Of a DNA stretch of 64,000 nt, positions 19,457-29,097 are shown piece by piece (the stretch's first letter is position 1; each line of letters starts with the position of its first letter). The notes beneath the pieces were generated by a model, which worked only from the letters and a program-made list of their open reading frames with translations, ran no database searches and was not told the DNA's origin. Source of the stretch: Vibrio injensis (GTDB lineage Bacteria > Pseudomonadota > Gammaproteobacteria > Enterobacterales > Vibrionaceae). The DNA lies in contig NZ_BDJF01000016.1 of the NCBI RefSeq assembly GCF_001895205.1, positions 1 to 64,000 of the forward strand, written 5' to 3'. A program made the translations under genes and the position numbers.

Positions 19457-19498
19457 AGAGTGATTGTATTGCTTTTGCTAGTACAACCACTCTTTTTA
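19457..19498 (+). terminator. Intrinsic terminator after rhtA-like gene
   Basis: Stem AGAGTGATTGTA (19457-19468) with TACAACCACTCT (19482-19493), one A-C mismatch, followed by TTTT. It lies 17 bases after the stop codon. Confidence 0.7.
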
Positions 19499-19523
19499 TC
19501 GTCAGAAAGAACTCAACTTGAAG

Positions 19524-19997
19524 CTACAAACGCTGACCAATTTTCACAGAGCCATTCGTTTGAAACCATAATGCTTGTGCGCGACGGCGACCAATTAAGA
19601 TTGGACCATCATCATAGAATAAAAAGTTCTTCCAATGGCTTTTAAACACCGACCATTTGGTTTCAATGACATTGTATTTCTCATAGCAAAAATAAACCGT
19701 CACATCATCTTGCCAATCAATGTGTTCCAGTATCGCTACTGGTAAAGCAGGATCATCACTTTCCCATGCTTCCATCCATGAGATGTCTTGCTGCCAACTG
19801 GCGGCTTTTTTGGGCCAGTCTTGCGAACTAAAACGTTCAGCATCTGGACTTTGTGCACTGATGTTTTCTTTCCAAAACTGAGCTGAGCGTGAGGGGCTCA
19901 TCGGTTTTATCTGTGCTTGATCACCCTCGGGGACGGGCATTGATTGATGCGTGAAAATCCATTTTCTTGAATACTGTTCCAAAGGCAAATACGACAT
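19524..19997 (-). CDS. DUF2947 family protein
   Basis: A 157-residue soluble protein rich in Trp, Gln and acidic residues, matching my memory of the uncharacterised DUF2947 family found mainly in gammaproteobacteria. Recognisable stretches are KWIFTHQSMPVPEGDQAQ (about 11-28) and the C-terminal block KNFLFYDDGPILIGRR (about 123-138). There is no signal peptide or membrane helix. It is on the same strand as, and 85 bases downstream of, the RimJ-like gene, so it may belong to the tyrR-rimJ transcript. No function can be proposed. Confidence 0.65.
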   Translation of the reverse strand: MSYLPLEQYSRKWIFTHQSMPVPEGDQAQIKPMSPSRSAQFWKENISAQSPDAERFSSQDWPKKAASWQQDISWMEAWESDDPALPVAILEHIDWQDDVTVYFCYEKYNVIETKWSVFKSHWKNFLFYDDGPILIGRRRAQALWFQTNGSVKIGQRL

Positions 19998-20082
19998 GAG
20001 ATGTCCTTAGACGTTAAACCAGCATGGTACTGGCGATAAATAAAGTGAGAATAGCGACATAAACGGCGGATAACATATGATC

Positions 20083-20670
20083 CTATCCGCTGATTGAAAC
20101 ATTGGCTTGCCAATTTGGATTGATCAACGAAACCAATACATGATCTTGCCATTGGCCATTAATCAATAAGTAATCTTTGGCTAATCCTTCTCGACTAAAG
20201 CCAACTCGCTCTAGAACGGCTGCACTTCGATGATTGCTTGGCATATAAGCGGCCATAATACGATGTATATTCTGTTGCTTAAACAAATATTCACAGGCCA
20301 TATGAAGTGCCCGAGTCATGATATAACGCCCTTGTGCCGACTCGGCTAACGAGTAGCCAACATGACAAGCATAAAAAGGAAAACGCGTGACGTTACTGAA
20401 CGAAATGGTGCCAACAATCTGTTGGCTATTAACATCAATGATTAAGCAATAATATCCGAGAGCTAAACGATGCAACTCTTCCAGTTTAATTAATCTCTGC
20501 TGCCAACCAGTAACCTCAAAAAAAGCCGCTTCGCGTTGAGGCTCCCACGGTTTTAAATAATCATGATTAGTCACAAAATAATCAGCCAGTCCTTCAGCAT
20601 CCTCTAATTGAGCAGTGCGTACAGTAATCTCACCATCACTGATCAACATTATCGTTCTTGTTTTAGTCAT
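20083..20670 (-). CDS. rimJ: RimJ-like ribosomal-protein N-acetyltransferase (GNAT)
   Basis: A 195-residue GNAT acetyltransferase. Family landmarks are DYLKPWEPQREAAFFEV (about 37-53), the acetyl-CoA-binding region GYSLAESAQGRYIMTRAL and the late motif NHRSAAVLERVGFSREG-AKDYLLINGQW-DH, closely parallel to E. coli RimJ, which acetylates the N-terminal alanine of ribosomal protein S5. The canonical acetyl-CoA loop glycine pattern (Q/RxxGxG/A) is partly altered to QGRYIM. The ATG overlaps the tyrR stop by one base (TAATG), so translation is coupled to tyrR. Confidence 0.8.
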   Translation of the reverse strand: MTKTRTIMLISDGEITVRTAQLEDAEGLADYFVTNHDYLKPWEPQREAAFFEVTGWQQRLIKLEELHRLALGYYCLIIDVNSQQIVGTISFSNVTRFPFYACHVGYSLAESAQGRYIMTRALHMACEYLFKQQNIHRIMAAYMPSNHRSAAVLERVGFSREGLAKDYLLINGQWQDHVLVSLINPNWQANVSISG

Positions 20671-22214
20671 TAACGCTTCCTGATCCCATAATCACGTAGC
20701 TTATTGGCTATTGAGGTATGTGATACATTCAAACGCTTAGCAAGTTTTCGACTGGATGGAAACGACTGGTAGAGTTTATCTAGAATTTGTGATTCATAGT
20801 CTTTCATAATGTCGTCAAGCGAGCCATCGAGGTTAACCGTAGACAACCCTAAACCACCGCTATCGACCGCTGGCAAATGGAAATAATCGGCCTGTAATTG
20901 ATCACCATCCATTTCGGTTAAGGCGCGTAGCACCATATTATCTAACTGACGAATATTACCCGGCCACGGGTATTGCATTAACTGGTCGACTAAAGCTTCT
21001 GCGTACTCCGGCTTCGCCATGCCTAATTTATGGGAGTGCTTGGTAACAAAAAGATCCAAAAGCGGCTGGATATCACTTGGTCGTTCACGCAGTGCTGGAA
21101 TACGCAAGGTTAATACATTCAGTCGATAGAAGAGATCTTCTCGGAACGAACCTGAATCGGCTAATTCGGCCAAATTATGGCGCGTAGAAGCAATCACTCG
21201 AACATCGATATGTATTTCATGCTCTTCACCGACTCGGCGAAAGGTACCGTCTTGTAAAAAACGCAATAATTTGATCTGTAGATGCGGGCTCATTTCGCCA
21301 ATTTCATCTAAAAAGACCGTGCCACCGTTCGCTTGTTCAAAAATCCCTTTATGCCCTTGTTGATGATTAAAAGATCCCGGAGCATGTCCAAAAAGCTCCG
21401 TTTCTGCTACATCATCTGGCATAGAGGCGCAACTTAACACTAAAAAGGAAGCAGTAGAGCGGTGAGAGCGATGATGACAAGCTCGGGCAAGCATCTCTTT
21501 TCCGGTGCCTGTTTCACCTTCAATTAATAACGGCTGATCGAGCATAGCTAATTTTTTAGCATGATTAATCAAAGCTTTATGACGATTGGAAACACCGACA
21601 AAATGCTCAAAGCCTAATGCATTATGGATAGATAATCGGTCGTGTCCCTGTACCGTCGTAACCTTGGAACGCAAAATCATCATCGAGCTAGCCAAACTGG
21701 CTTCATGGGGCGAGTTGCCAATATAAACAGGCATGACTTCCATAGTATAATCTAGGCCGTCAATCACAACATCTTCACGAATCGGCGCTTTACTGCCATC
21801 AACCCAACGAGAAAAATTAAACAATGGCAACAATTGAGATATTTGGCTACCAATCACTTCTTGACTAGGTTTATTCAATAGCGCGAGAGCACTTTGGTTC
21901 GCCATATCAACAAAGCCTTTTAGATCAATCGCTAATACAGCATCAGGGAGGTTATTGAGCAAGGAAATCAATTCAGTATTATGACGCTCCATCGGCATAA
22001 ACTGAATTTTACGAACATCTTTGACGCCAGAAATACGGCGAATTTCCGCCATTAACTCACTAAAAGTATCAAAATCAATATCTGGGCAATTGAGATAAAT
22101 AATGCCTATCACATCAATCTCGATACCTCGTAAATCGATTTTTTTTGAAGCGAGGATTTCAAGAAGCTCTCGGGTTAAGCCGAGTCTATCTTCACAAATG
22201 ACTTCTAGACGCAC
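20670..22214 (-). CDS. tyrR: TyrR, aromatic amino-acid regulator
   Basis: A 514-residue regulator, the same length as E. coli TyrR. Domains are ACT (about 1-70), PAS (about 78-190), AAA+ (about 205-430, Walker A GETGTGKEM, Walker B GGTVFLDEIGEM) and a C-terminal Fis-type helix-turn-helix (SRKLAKRLNVSHTSIANKL). The sigma54-contact GAFTGA loop is replaced by GHAPGSFN, as expected for TyrR, which works with sigma70 promoters. It controls aromatic biosynthesis and transport in response to Tyr, Phe and Trp. ATP-dependent hexamer formation is known for the family. It is followed directly by the RimJ-like gene. Confidence 0.95.
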   Translation of the reverse strand: MRLEVICEDRLGLTRELLEILASKKIDLRGIEIDVIGIIYLNCPDIDFDTFSELMAEIRRISGVKDVRKIQFMPMERHNTELISLLNNLPDAVLAIDLKGFVDMANQSALALLNKPSQEVIGSQISQLLPLFNFSRWVDGSKAPIREDVVIDGLDYTMEVMPVYIGNSPHEASLASSMMILRSKVTTVQGHDRLSIHNALGFEHFVGVSNRHKALINHAKKLAMLDQPLLIEGETGTGKEMLARACHHRSHRSTASFLVLSCASMPDDVAETELFGHAPGSFNHQQGHKGIFEQANGGTVFLDEIGEMSPHLQIKLLRFLQDGTFRRVGEEHEIHIDVRVIASTRHNLAELADSGSFREDLFYRLNVLTLRIPALRERPSDIQPLLDLFVTKHSHKLGMAKPEYAEALVDQLMQYPWPGNIRQLDNMVLRALTEMDGDQLQADYFHLPAVDSGGLGLSTVNLDGSLDDIMKDYESQILDKLYQSFPSSRKLAKRLNVSHTSIANKLRDYGIRKR

Positions 22215-22379
22215 TGAATGTTATCCTAAGCAGAAAGTGTCACGAAAAGTTGACAGTAGTTTCTATCAAGCCTTGCACAGCGTCAAGTCATTCTCGTTAA
22301 ATACTTCGAGTTGCTCCTACAAACTCCGACTATATTCTTCCTACTTGAAGCGACAGTGGTGTTGACGACGTTAATCGGA

Positions 22380-23402
22380 TTATTGACTGACCAAAGCAGT
22401 AATTTTTGCCACGATTTGTTTACGTATTGCACTCAACTTAACCACTCGATTCTTTTGCCACGGTAATGGCCTAAGTAGCGCAATGGCTTTTAGGCCTAAA
22501 CGAGCGGTTAACAAACCAACACCAAGCCCTTGCCCTGCCCGAGCAGACAGTTTCTTAGTCAGATCCATCGATAACAAATCCATACTGGCATCAATCGCCA
22601 ACTCACTCGCTCCTGCCACGGCCATATTAACCAATACGGCTTTAAACAGCTGTAAACGAGACCAGTAACCAAGCTCAATGCCATAGACATCCGCTAAACG
22701 ATCAATCATCGTAAAATTACGCCAAGCGATCAATAACATATCCACCAAGGCTAAAGGACTGATCGCCACCAATACGGCAGCTTCAGTGGCGTAGCGTGAG
22801 ACGATTTGAGTGGCCTGTGTATCTTGTTCATTGACCACCATCGCATCGTACAATTCAATAATTTCAGCATCGCTGTGACTATTATCAATACTCTTCAACC
22901 AGCGTTGATAAGTGCTGCTATGCAAATTAGTGTGACTTTTATTGGCTAGCATCGTACAAAAAGCTTGTCCTTGCCCTAGCCCATCTTGCTGAATCAATTG
23001 TTCAGCTTGCTCTTGGATGGAAAAATGCTGACGTAAACGGCGCAATGTCCACAACTCTTGCACTAAGCGCCCAATACCCAAACTCGCTAAAAGCGTCAAC
23101 AAAATAACCCAAGCCAGATCAAGCCAGTTAGCCGCTTGGAACGCGGTATAAATGCTCTCTATTGCTTGCCAACCGAGTAAGGTAGAAAAAACCACCAATA
23201 AACTGACGATCAACCATTTTTTCTTCCGCTTTGGGCGAATGACTTTTTCAAGCTGAGCCTCTAATTTAGTTTCTGGCTCCGTACTCGCTTCAGTAATAAA
23301 CTTCTGCGGATCACTGAATGTCTTTGACTCGGTTAAAGTTTGTTCCGTTTCAGTTTGCTTAAGTGGTTGATGGAATATTTGCTGATCTTTTAACTCTGTC
23401 AT
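22380..23402 (-). CDS. ycjF: YcjF (DUF697/TIGR01620) membrane protein
   Basis: A 340-residue inner-membrane protein with a hydrophilic, Glu/Thr-rich N-terminus (1-60), two membrane helices (about 62-82 and 93-115) and a C-terminal DUF697 domain containing AVLVAISPLALVDMLLIAWRN (about 211-231) and a Gly/Ala-rich amphipathic end. Its start overlaps the ycjX stop by 4 bases (ATGA), giving coupled expression. YcjX-YcjF are linked to the phage-shock/envelope-stress response in enterobacteria, where they also neighbour tyrR. The molecular role is not established. Confidence 0.9.
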   Translation of the reverse strand: MTELKDQQIFHQPLKQTETEQTLTESKTFSDPQKFITEASTEPETKLEAQLEKVIRPKRKKKWLIVSLLVVFSTLLGWQAIESIYTAFQAANWLDLAWVILLTLLASLGIGRLVQELWTLRRLRQHFSIQEQAEQLIQQDGLGQGQAFCTMLANKSHTNLHSSTYQRWLKSIDNSHSDAEIIELYDAMVVNEQDTQATQIVSRYATEAAVLVAISPLALVDMLLIAWRNFTMIDRLADVYGIELGYWSRLQLFKAVLVNMAVAGASELAIDASMDLLSMDLTKKLSARAGQGLGVGLLTARLGLKAIALLRPLPWQKNRVVKLSAIRKQIVAKITALVSQ

Positions 23403-24778
23403 GTCAATTTATCCCCAATCAAGATATCTAACGCTTTATCCATCCGAATGTGCTGACAAGGTTGATCGTCGAGACTCGGCATAGGACGAAAAGCAATAAA
23501 CTTAAACTGATGCTGCTGCCAATAGTCAGGATGAGGCAGCTTTTTAGGGACATCTCCGGGGTATAGAGTGATCGGTTGTCCTTGTATATCCACCCCTTGA
23601 ATAGCCGCAATTTTTTGATGATGATTCTCAACATAACCCGATTGAGTCGCTCGAATCGACGCAAGGCTGATGCAACGCATTTCAATATTTTCGTAAGCGG
23701 CATGTTGCCAAGCCGGATGAATCATCTGCTGCAGCAATGACACCATATTCGGATGCTGATCGGGCGTTACATGATCAGCTTTGGTTGCCGCAAAAAGTAC
23801 TTTATCAATCTTAGGCGCCAATAAGCGACGGAGTAACCCAGTTCGGCCATAACGAAAGCTGTGCATAATCTGTTCTAGTGCACAACGCATATCCAAAAAT
23901 GCTTCATGACCAGCATTTAACGGCGATAGGCAATCAACCAATACAATCTGTCGATCAAAGGTGGCAAAATGTTGTTTATAAAACACTTTAACTACCTTAT
24001 TTTGATACTCTTGATAACGAGCGAGTAGCAGGCTCAACATTGAATTTTTCGTAGGTTTCTTCTCAGGATCAACCACACGACAAGGGAAAAACTGCAATAC
24101 CGGCGCTCCGACGAGTTCTCCCGGTAATACAAAACGTCCTGGTTGAACCCAATGTAACCCTTGCTCTTTACATTGATGAAGGTAATCGGTATAGAGCGCG
24201 GCAACATCGGCTAATCGTGCTTCATTGGCTTCCTGATCGAGATTAAGCTTATCCAATGCATTTAACCAAGGTTTCGCTAATTCTGCCCGTTGACCATGTA
24301 GCGCATTAAATTGCTGAGTAGACCAAGTATAAAAATCCATACTCAGTAATGGCAAATCCAACAACCATTCACCAGGGTAATCAATAATATCCAGATACAG
24401 TGTTGCTGTACTACCCAGTAGTTTTTTACTGCGTTTGTGTGGTCGATATTTAATCGCTAAACGAATTTCACTGACATCACGGGTGGGTACTGGCCAGTCA
24501 GGCGGATCAGCATGGAGTTGCTCCATGGCTTGGTCATAACTGAAACGAGGCACCATAAGATTACTTTGTGGGATACGCTTGGCACCAATAATCCGTTTAT
24601 CTCGCGCCGCTGCCAACAAAGGTAACTGATCATGCGTGGCCGTATGCAGCAGTTGATTCACTAACGAACTAATGAACGCGGTTTTACCTGCTCGCGATAA
24701 ACCGGTGACAGCTAGACGAACATGGGCGTCTAAACCTCGGTGCAGAAGTGCACTCACCTCTTGACTGATTCGCTGCAT
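23399..24778 (-). CDS. ycjX: YcjX, P-loop GTPase-like protein
   Basis: A 459-residue cytosolic protein of the YcjX family (DUF463). The Walker A motif GLSRAGKT is at about 26-33 and a Walker B-like segment LDIIDYPGEW at about 128-137, typical of a Ras-like GTPase fold with family-specific insertions. A late motif resembling NKxD is FAATKADHV (about 331-339), fitting base recognition. In enterobacteria ycjX belongs to the PspF-controlled set. Here it is the middle gene between a 61-residue membrane protein and ycjF. Confidence 0.9.
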   Translation of the reverse strand: MQRISQEVSALLHRGLDAHVRLAVTGLSRAGKTAFISSLVNQLLHTATHDQLPLLAAARDKRIIGAKRIPQSNLMVPRFSYDQAMEQLHADPPDWPVPTRDVSEIRLAIKYRPHKRSKKLLGSTATLYLDIIDYPGEWLLDLPLLSMDFYTWSTQQFNALHGQRAELAKPWLNALDKLNLDQEANEARLADVAALYTDYLHQCKEQGLHWVQPGRFVLPGELVGAPVLQFFPCRVVDPEKKPTKNSMLSLLLARYQEYQNKVVKVFYKQHFATFDRQIVLVDCLSPLNAGHEAFLDMRCALEQIMHSFRYGRTGLLRRLLAPKIDKVLFAATKADHVTPDQHPNMVSLLQQMIHPAWQHAAYENIEMRCISLASIRATQSGYVENHHQKIAAIQGVDIQGQPITLYPGDVPKKLPHPDYWQQHQFKFIAFRPMPSLDDQPCQHIRMDKALDILIGDKLT

Positions 24779-24825
24779 AGCTCGTGGGTATCCTCAGTAA
24801 ATGTTGCCATTTTAGGTCAAGATAA

Positions 24826-25011
24826 TTAATCGTCTTCAATCAGTTTGTAAATAACAAATAAGCTTATTTGTAGCAAAACAAACAGAACACAACTAGTAAT
24901 AACATATTTACTGTAAAAAATAGAAAGACCATGAAAAATCAGGTCATAACTTAATAACGCGGCTAATACGATAGCAACGACGATTTGTAGCAATCGAATA
25001 AAACGTGGCAT
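24826..25011 (-). CDS. Two-helix mini membrane protein upstream of ycjX
   Basis: A 61-residue protein with two predicted membrane helices (about 8-25 and 34-56) and a short acidic C-terminus. It has a strong ribosome-binding site (GAGGAG, 7 bases before ATG) and lies 47 bases before ycjX on the same strand, so it is probably a real gene co-transcribed with ycjX-ycjF. It does not resemble enterobacterial PspD in sequence. I do not recognise the family. Its position suggests an envelope-stress or membrane-sensing partner (inference). Confidence 0.65.
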   Translation of the reverse strand: MPRFIRLLQIVVAIVLAALLSYDLIFHGLSIFYSKYVITSCVLFVLLQISLFVIYKLIEDD

Positions 25012-25152
25012 GGTTTCTCCTCTGAAATTCTATTAACAATGCTGGTTATCGGTTCTTTCTCATCCTGAACTACTTGGTTAAATCGCACTAATAGTCTGTT
25101 TGTCAATGGCGATTGTTCCTCGATAGTCACAATAAGATATGTATAGACCAGA

Positions 25153-25183
25153 TAAAGAAAAGGTGTAGCGTTATGCTACACCT
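25153..25183 (-). terminator. Intrinsic terminator of the fumarase gene
   Basis: Stem AGGTGTAGC (25161-25169) and GCTACACCT (25175-25183) with a 5-base loop. On the minus strand it is followed by the T-rich stretch TTTCTTTATC. Confidence 0.82.
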
Positions 25184-25219
25184 AATAGTCACTTAAGCTC
25201 AATTTGCTTACACATTTAT

Positions 25220-26743
25220 TTAGCTCTGCTGAGTGGCTTCAGCGATTTTGACGCGCCATGTATCCGGACCAATCTGATGGGCGTTGGCTCCGGTCGAATC
25301 AACGGCGACCGTCACTGGCATATCTTCCACTTCAAACTCATAGATAGCTTCCATACCGAGATCTTCAAAAGCGACAACGCGCGCTTTCTTAATCGCTTTA
25401 GCAACAAGATACGCCGCACCGCCTACCGCCATTAAATAAACCGCTTTATTCTTCTTAATGGATTCAACGGTCGCAGAGCCGCGTTCGGCTTTACCTATCA
25501 TGCCCATCACACCCACCTCTTCAAGCATCATATCGGTAAATTTATCCATGCGAGTTGACGTTGTCGGTCCCGCTGGCCCTACGACTTCATCGCCCACCGC
25601 ATCAACAGGGCCAACGTAGTAGATAAACTTATCCCTTAAATCAACGCCCTCAGGAAGTTTCTCTCCGTTTTGAAGCATGGTTTGTAGGCGTTTATGCGCC
25701 GCATCACGTCCAGTTAAAATTTTACCCGACAGCAATACGGTTTCACCGGTTTTCCATTGCTGAGTCTCTTCACGGGTCACCGTATCTAAATTCACTCGGC
25801 GTGTATTCGCGCCCGCTTGCCAAGTAATTTGTGGCCAATCTTCAAGCTTAGGTGGTGTTAGCTCTGCAGGACCGCTACCATCTAATGTAAAATGCACATG
25901 ACGAGTTGCCGCGCAGTTAGGAATCAAGCACACTGGCTTAGAAGCCGCGTGGGTTGGTGCCGATTTAATTTTCACATCCACCACGGTGGTTAAACCGCCT
26001 AGACCCTGCGCGCCAATACCAAGTTTATTGACTCGATTAAAGATATCCAAACGTAGCTCTTCTTCAGCATTTTGTGGGCCACGAGCAATCAGCTCTTGAA
26101 TATCAATGTGCTCCATTAAAGACTCTTTAGCCAGTACTGCAGCTTTTTCTGCCGTACCACCAATACCAATGCCGAGCATGCCCGGAGGGCACCAACCAGC
26201 TCCCATGGTCGGTAGCGTTTTCTCCACCCACTCTGCAATATCATCAGAAGGGTTAAGCATCGCCATTTTGGTTTTATTTTCACTACCGCCGCCTTTGGCA
26301 GCAATTTGTATTTCTACTTTATCGCCCGGCACCATATTAATGTGTACCACCGCTGGAGTATTGTCCTTAGTGTTAATCCGCTTACCGGCGGGATCCATCA
26401 GTACAGAAGCTCGTAAAGGGTTATCTGGGTTGGTGTAAGCTTGACGAACGCCCTCATCAACCATCTGCTGTACAGTCATATCGGTTGAGTCCCATTGGAC
26501 TGCCATACCGATGTTAACAAAGCAAGTCACGATGCCTGTATCTTGACAAATGGGACGATGCCCCTCTGCTGACATACGTGAGTTAATTAAGATTTGCGCA
26601 ATCGCATCTTTAGCGGCTTGGCTCTCTTCACGATGGTAGGCTTGTTCTAGCGCTTGGACAAAATCAAGGGGATGATAGTAAGAGATGTATTGTAATGCGT
26701 CAGCGACACTGCTGATCACATCTTGTTGGCGAATTACCGTCAT
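25220..26743 (-). CDS. Class I (4Fe-4S) fumarate hydratase
   Basis: Interconverts fumarate and malate in the TCA cycle. The product is a homodimeric, oxygen-sensitive class I enzyme (FumA/FumB/FumD type) of 507 residues. Cluster ligands by family pattern are C66 (RPICQDTG), C185 (GAGWCPPG) and C277 (IPNCAATRH). The tartrate dehydratase/fumarase alpha domain is N-terminal and the beta domain C-terminal (GPTTSTRMDKF). I use ATG 26743 (GAGG upstream) instead of an in-frame ATG 48 bases earlier. It is transcribed divergently from pabB with a 194-base gap. Confidence 0.93.
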   Translation of the reverse strand: MTVIRQQDVISSVADALQYISYYHPLDFVQALEQAYHREESQAAKDAIAQILINSRMSAEGHRPICQDTGIVTCFVNIGMAVQWDSTDMTVQQMVDEGVRQAYTNPDNPLRASVLMDPAGKRINTKDNTPAVVHINMVPGDKVEIQIAAKGGGSENKTKMAMLNPSDDIAEWVEKTLPTMGAGWCPPGMLGIGIGGTAEKAAVLAKESLMEHIDIQELIARGPQNAEEELRLDIFNRVNKLGIGAQGLGGLTTVVDVKIKSAPTHAASKPVCLIPNCAATRHVHFTLDGSGPAELTPPKLEDWPQITWQAGANTRRVNLDTVTREETQQWKTGETVLLSGKILTGRDAAHKRLQTMLQNGEKLPEGVDLRDKFIYYVGPVDAVGDEVVGPAGPTTSTRMDKFTDMMLEEVGVMGMIGKAERGSATVESIKKNKAVYLMAVGGAAYLVAKAIKKARVVAFEDLGMEAIYEFEVEDMPVTVAVDSTGANAHQIGPDTWRVKIAEATQQS

Positions 26744-26937
26744 TGCATGCCTCATTATAGTTATATGTTCATAATCTGAAACCGAAAGCACAAGGTAAAG
26801 TCAGTAAAGCCTAAGGGCAACAAACGACTGAATTAAGCGCTTACGTCAAGAAACAGCTTTCTTTCAGGCTTTTATGATACTCTTGCTTTCCTTTATGTGC
26901 TACGCAGTGAAGTGACCCATTGTCACAAATTACACAA

Positions 26938-28305
26938 ATGAATGTTAAAGAAAAAAAATTTATTCAAGTGCAGCCCATCGCTTATCAAAAAGATCTCGCT
27001 CAGCAGCTTTTTAGTCGTGTAGAGCAACTTCCTTGGGCAATGATGCTTCGTTCCGCCTCGACTCAGCATATCGATAGCCGCTTTGATATTGTGGTCGCTA
27101 ATCCGATAGCTACCCTAGTGACGATTGGTAATGATACCACAATCCAACAACCCAGTGGTGTGACATTGTCACAAAAAGATCCTTTTGCATTACTGGCTGA
27201 ACTACAAGCGCACCATTTACCAGCAGCGGTTTATCAAAGTGAGTTGCCTTTTGTTGGCGGTGCGCTGGGCTATTTCGGCTATGATTTAGGCCGTCGAATA
27301 GAGTCATTAGCTGAGCAAGCGCAGCACGATATTGCCATGCCGGATATGGCGATTGGGCTTTATGAGTGGGCATTGATCGTCGATCATCAACAACAAACTG
27401 CTTGCTGGGCTGGCATCAATATTGAGCAAGCTCAGGCTTGGTTTGCCTCGTTCGAACCTCTCTCTCAGCCACCATTTCAGCTCACCAGTGCTTGGTCATC
27501 GAACATGACCGCCCAACAATATCATCAAAAATTTAACCAAATCGAAGCGTACTTACTCTCCGGCGATTGCTATCAAATTAATCTAGCGCAACGTTTTAGC
27601 GCGGATTATCAAGGCAGTGAATGGCTTGCCTATCAGCGGTTAGAACAAAGCAATCTCGCTCCCTTCTCTGCTTTTATTCGCTTGGAACAAGGCGCGATTC
27701 TCAGTGTCTCTCCTGAACGTTTTTTACAAGTGAATCAACGAGTCATTGAAACCAAACCAATTAAAGGTACTCGACCACGTCATCAAGATCCCCGACACGA
27801 TAAAGCACAAGCTAATGAACTCGCGCAAGCCGCCAAAGATCAAGCTGAGAATTTAATGATTGTCGATCTGCTGCGTAATGATATTGGCCGAGTCGCTAAA
27901 CCTGGCAGTGTTCACGTACCTAAGCTCTTTGAAATCGAGAGTTTTCCTGCAGTACACCATTTGGTCAGCACCATTCGTGCCCAGCTTGATGAGCAATATC
28001 AAGTCACTGACTTACTGCGCGCAAGCTTTCCCGGAGGATCGATTACTGGCGCACCGAAAGTCAGGGCGATGCAGATCATTGAAGAATTGGAACCACATCG
28101 GCGCAGTGCTTATTGCGGTTCAATTGGTTATATCAGTCGTCATGGTAAAATGGACACCAGTATAACCATCCGGACCTTGGTTACCCATCAGCAGAAGATT
28201 TACGCTTGGGCTGGTGGCGGTATCGTCGCCGATAGCCAATGGCAAGCTGAATATCAAGAAACGTTAGATAAACTCAGCCGGATCCTGCCAATTCTTGAAC
28301 AATAG
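26938..28305 (+). CDS. pabB: Aminodeoxychorismate synthase component I
   Basis: Converts chorismate plus ammonia to 4-amino-4-deoxychorismate for folate, with PabA supplying ammonia. The product is 455 residues. It contains the chorismate-binding domain with PIKGT (about 273-277, carrying the nucleophilic lysine), PGGSITGAPK, CGSIGYIS and AGGGIVADS. The N-terminus aligns with E. coli PabB from the ATG at 26938; an in-frame TTG at 26920 is a less likely start. Neither has a good ribosome-binding site. A 192-base gap separates it from the Nudix gene. Confidence 0.94.
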   Translation: MNVKEKKFIQVQPIAYQKDLAQQLFSRVEQLPWAMMLRSASTQHIDSRFDIVVANPIATLVTIGNDTTIQQPSGVTLSQKDPFALLAELQAHHLPAAVYQSELPFVGGALGYFGYDLGRRIESLAEQAQHDIAMPDMAIGLYEWALIVDHQQQTACWAGINIEQAQAWFASFEPLSQPPFQLTSAWSSNMTAQQYHQKFNQIEAYLLSGDCYQINLAQRFSADYQGSEWLAYQRLEQSNLAPFSAFIRLEQGAILSVSPERFLQVNQRVIETKPIKGTRPRHQDPRHDKAQANELAQAAKDQAENLMIVDLLRNDIGRVAKPGSVHVPKLFEIESFPAVHHLVSTIRAQLDEQYQVTDLLRASFPGGSITGAPKVRAMQIIEELEPHRRSAYCGSIGYISRHGKMDTSITIRTLVTHQQKIYAWAGGGIVADSQWQAEYQETLDKLSRILPILEQ

Positions 28306-28497
28306 GCTAAATTTATAAAATAAATACTCAAATAGCTTGGCGCTGCAGTTAATCTGCTGGTCGATGATCGCCGTTCAACACAGATAAAGCAGCCCACTTT
28401 GCGTAGCTTCGAGTAGCAAAGCTAATCAACATGACGTAAGTTAATCGATCTGAGCGCATGACTCCGTCGCGCGCTTTTTATCGCAGGAGAACGAGGC

Positions 28498-29097
28498 ATG
28501 ATCAGTAAACAACAACTGATGCAAGATTTTTTACTCAAAACCCCCGTTGGTTACCATGCCCAGTCACTCAACCGCGCAGCTCATTTGCAGTCAGCCTCAT
28601 TAAGAAAGGCCTCCGTGTTAGTCGGCTTTGTCGAACGACCACAAGGCCTCAGTGTTGTTTTAACCAAACGCGCCGCCCATCTTAAGCACCATCCAGGACA
28701 AATTAGCTTCCCAGGCGGAAAATATGAAGCCAGTGATGGTACTCTTTATCAAACGGCCAAAAGAGAAGCGCACGAAGAGATCGGATTAGAAGCTAAATAC
28801 ATTAAGATCCTCGGCCAGTTACCAGAACTGGTGACGATCAGTCAGTTTGCGGTAACTCCAGTGATTGCATTCATTGATCCCCGTTATGAAATGTCCATTG
28901 ATACTAACGAAGTCGAAGAAGTCTTCGAGGTTCCAGCCGCTTATCTTTTCGATCAAAAACATTTACTCAGTAATACCTTTTTAATAAAAAACTCCCTGCA
29001 TAAAGTCTTCGCCTTACCATATAAACATCATTTTATATGGGGTATGACTGCACAAATCATCCAAGCACTGCAAAAACACATTAATAGTGATAGATAA
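28498..29097 (+). CDS. nudL: CoA-type Nudix hydrolase (NudL/YeaB-like)
   Basis: A 199-residue Nudix hydrolase of the CoA pyrophosphatase group. The CoA-specific signature is visible (LTKRAAHLKHHPGQISFPGG, about 55-74), followed by the Nudix core REAHEEIGL (89-97). The usual first Glu of the Nudix box is not in the standard position, as in other NudL proteins. It would hydrolyse CoA and acyl-CoAs to phosphopantetheines and 3',5'-ADP. It follows pabB as in E. coli. The start has AGGAG 9 bases upstream. Confidence 0.85.
   Translation: MISKQQLMQDFLLKTPVGYHAQSLNRAAHLQSASLRKASVLVGFVERPQGLSVVLTKRAAHLKHHPGQISFPGGKYEASDGTLYQTAKREAHEEIGLEAKYIKILGQLPELVTISQFAVTPVIAFIDPRYEMSIDTNEVEEVFEVPAAYLFDQKHLLSNTFLIKNSLHKVFALPYKHHFIWGMTAQIIQALQKHINSDR

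Noticed and set aside
22102..22365. Plus-strand open frame overlapping the start of tyrR
   Set aside because: Most of it is antisense to tyrR and the rest has no recognisable protein features.
26908..26930. CRP-like inverted pair GTGAC...GTCAC between fumarase and pabB
   Set aside because: Half-site spacing and the first half do not fit the CRP consensus (TGTGA-N6-TCACA), and it lies almost at the pabB start.
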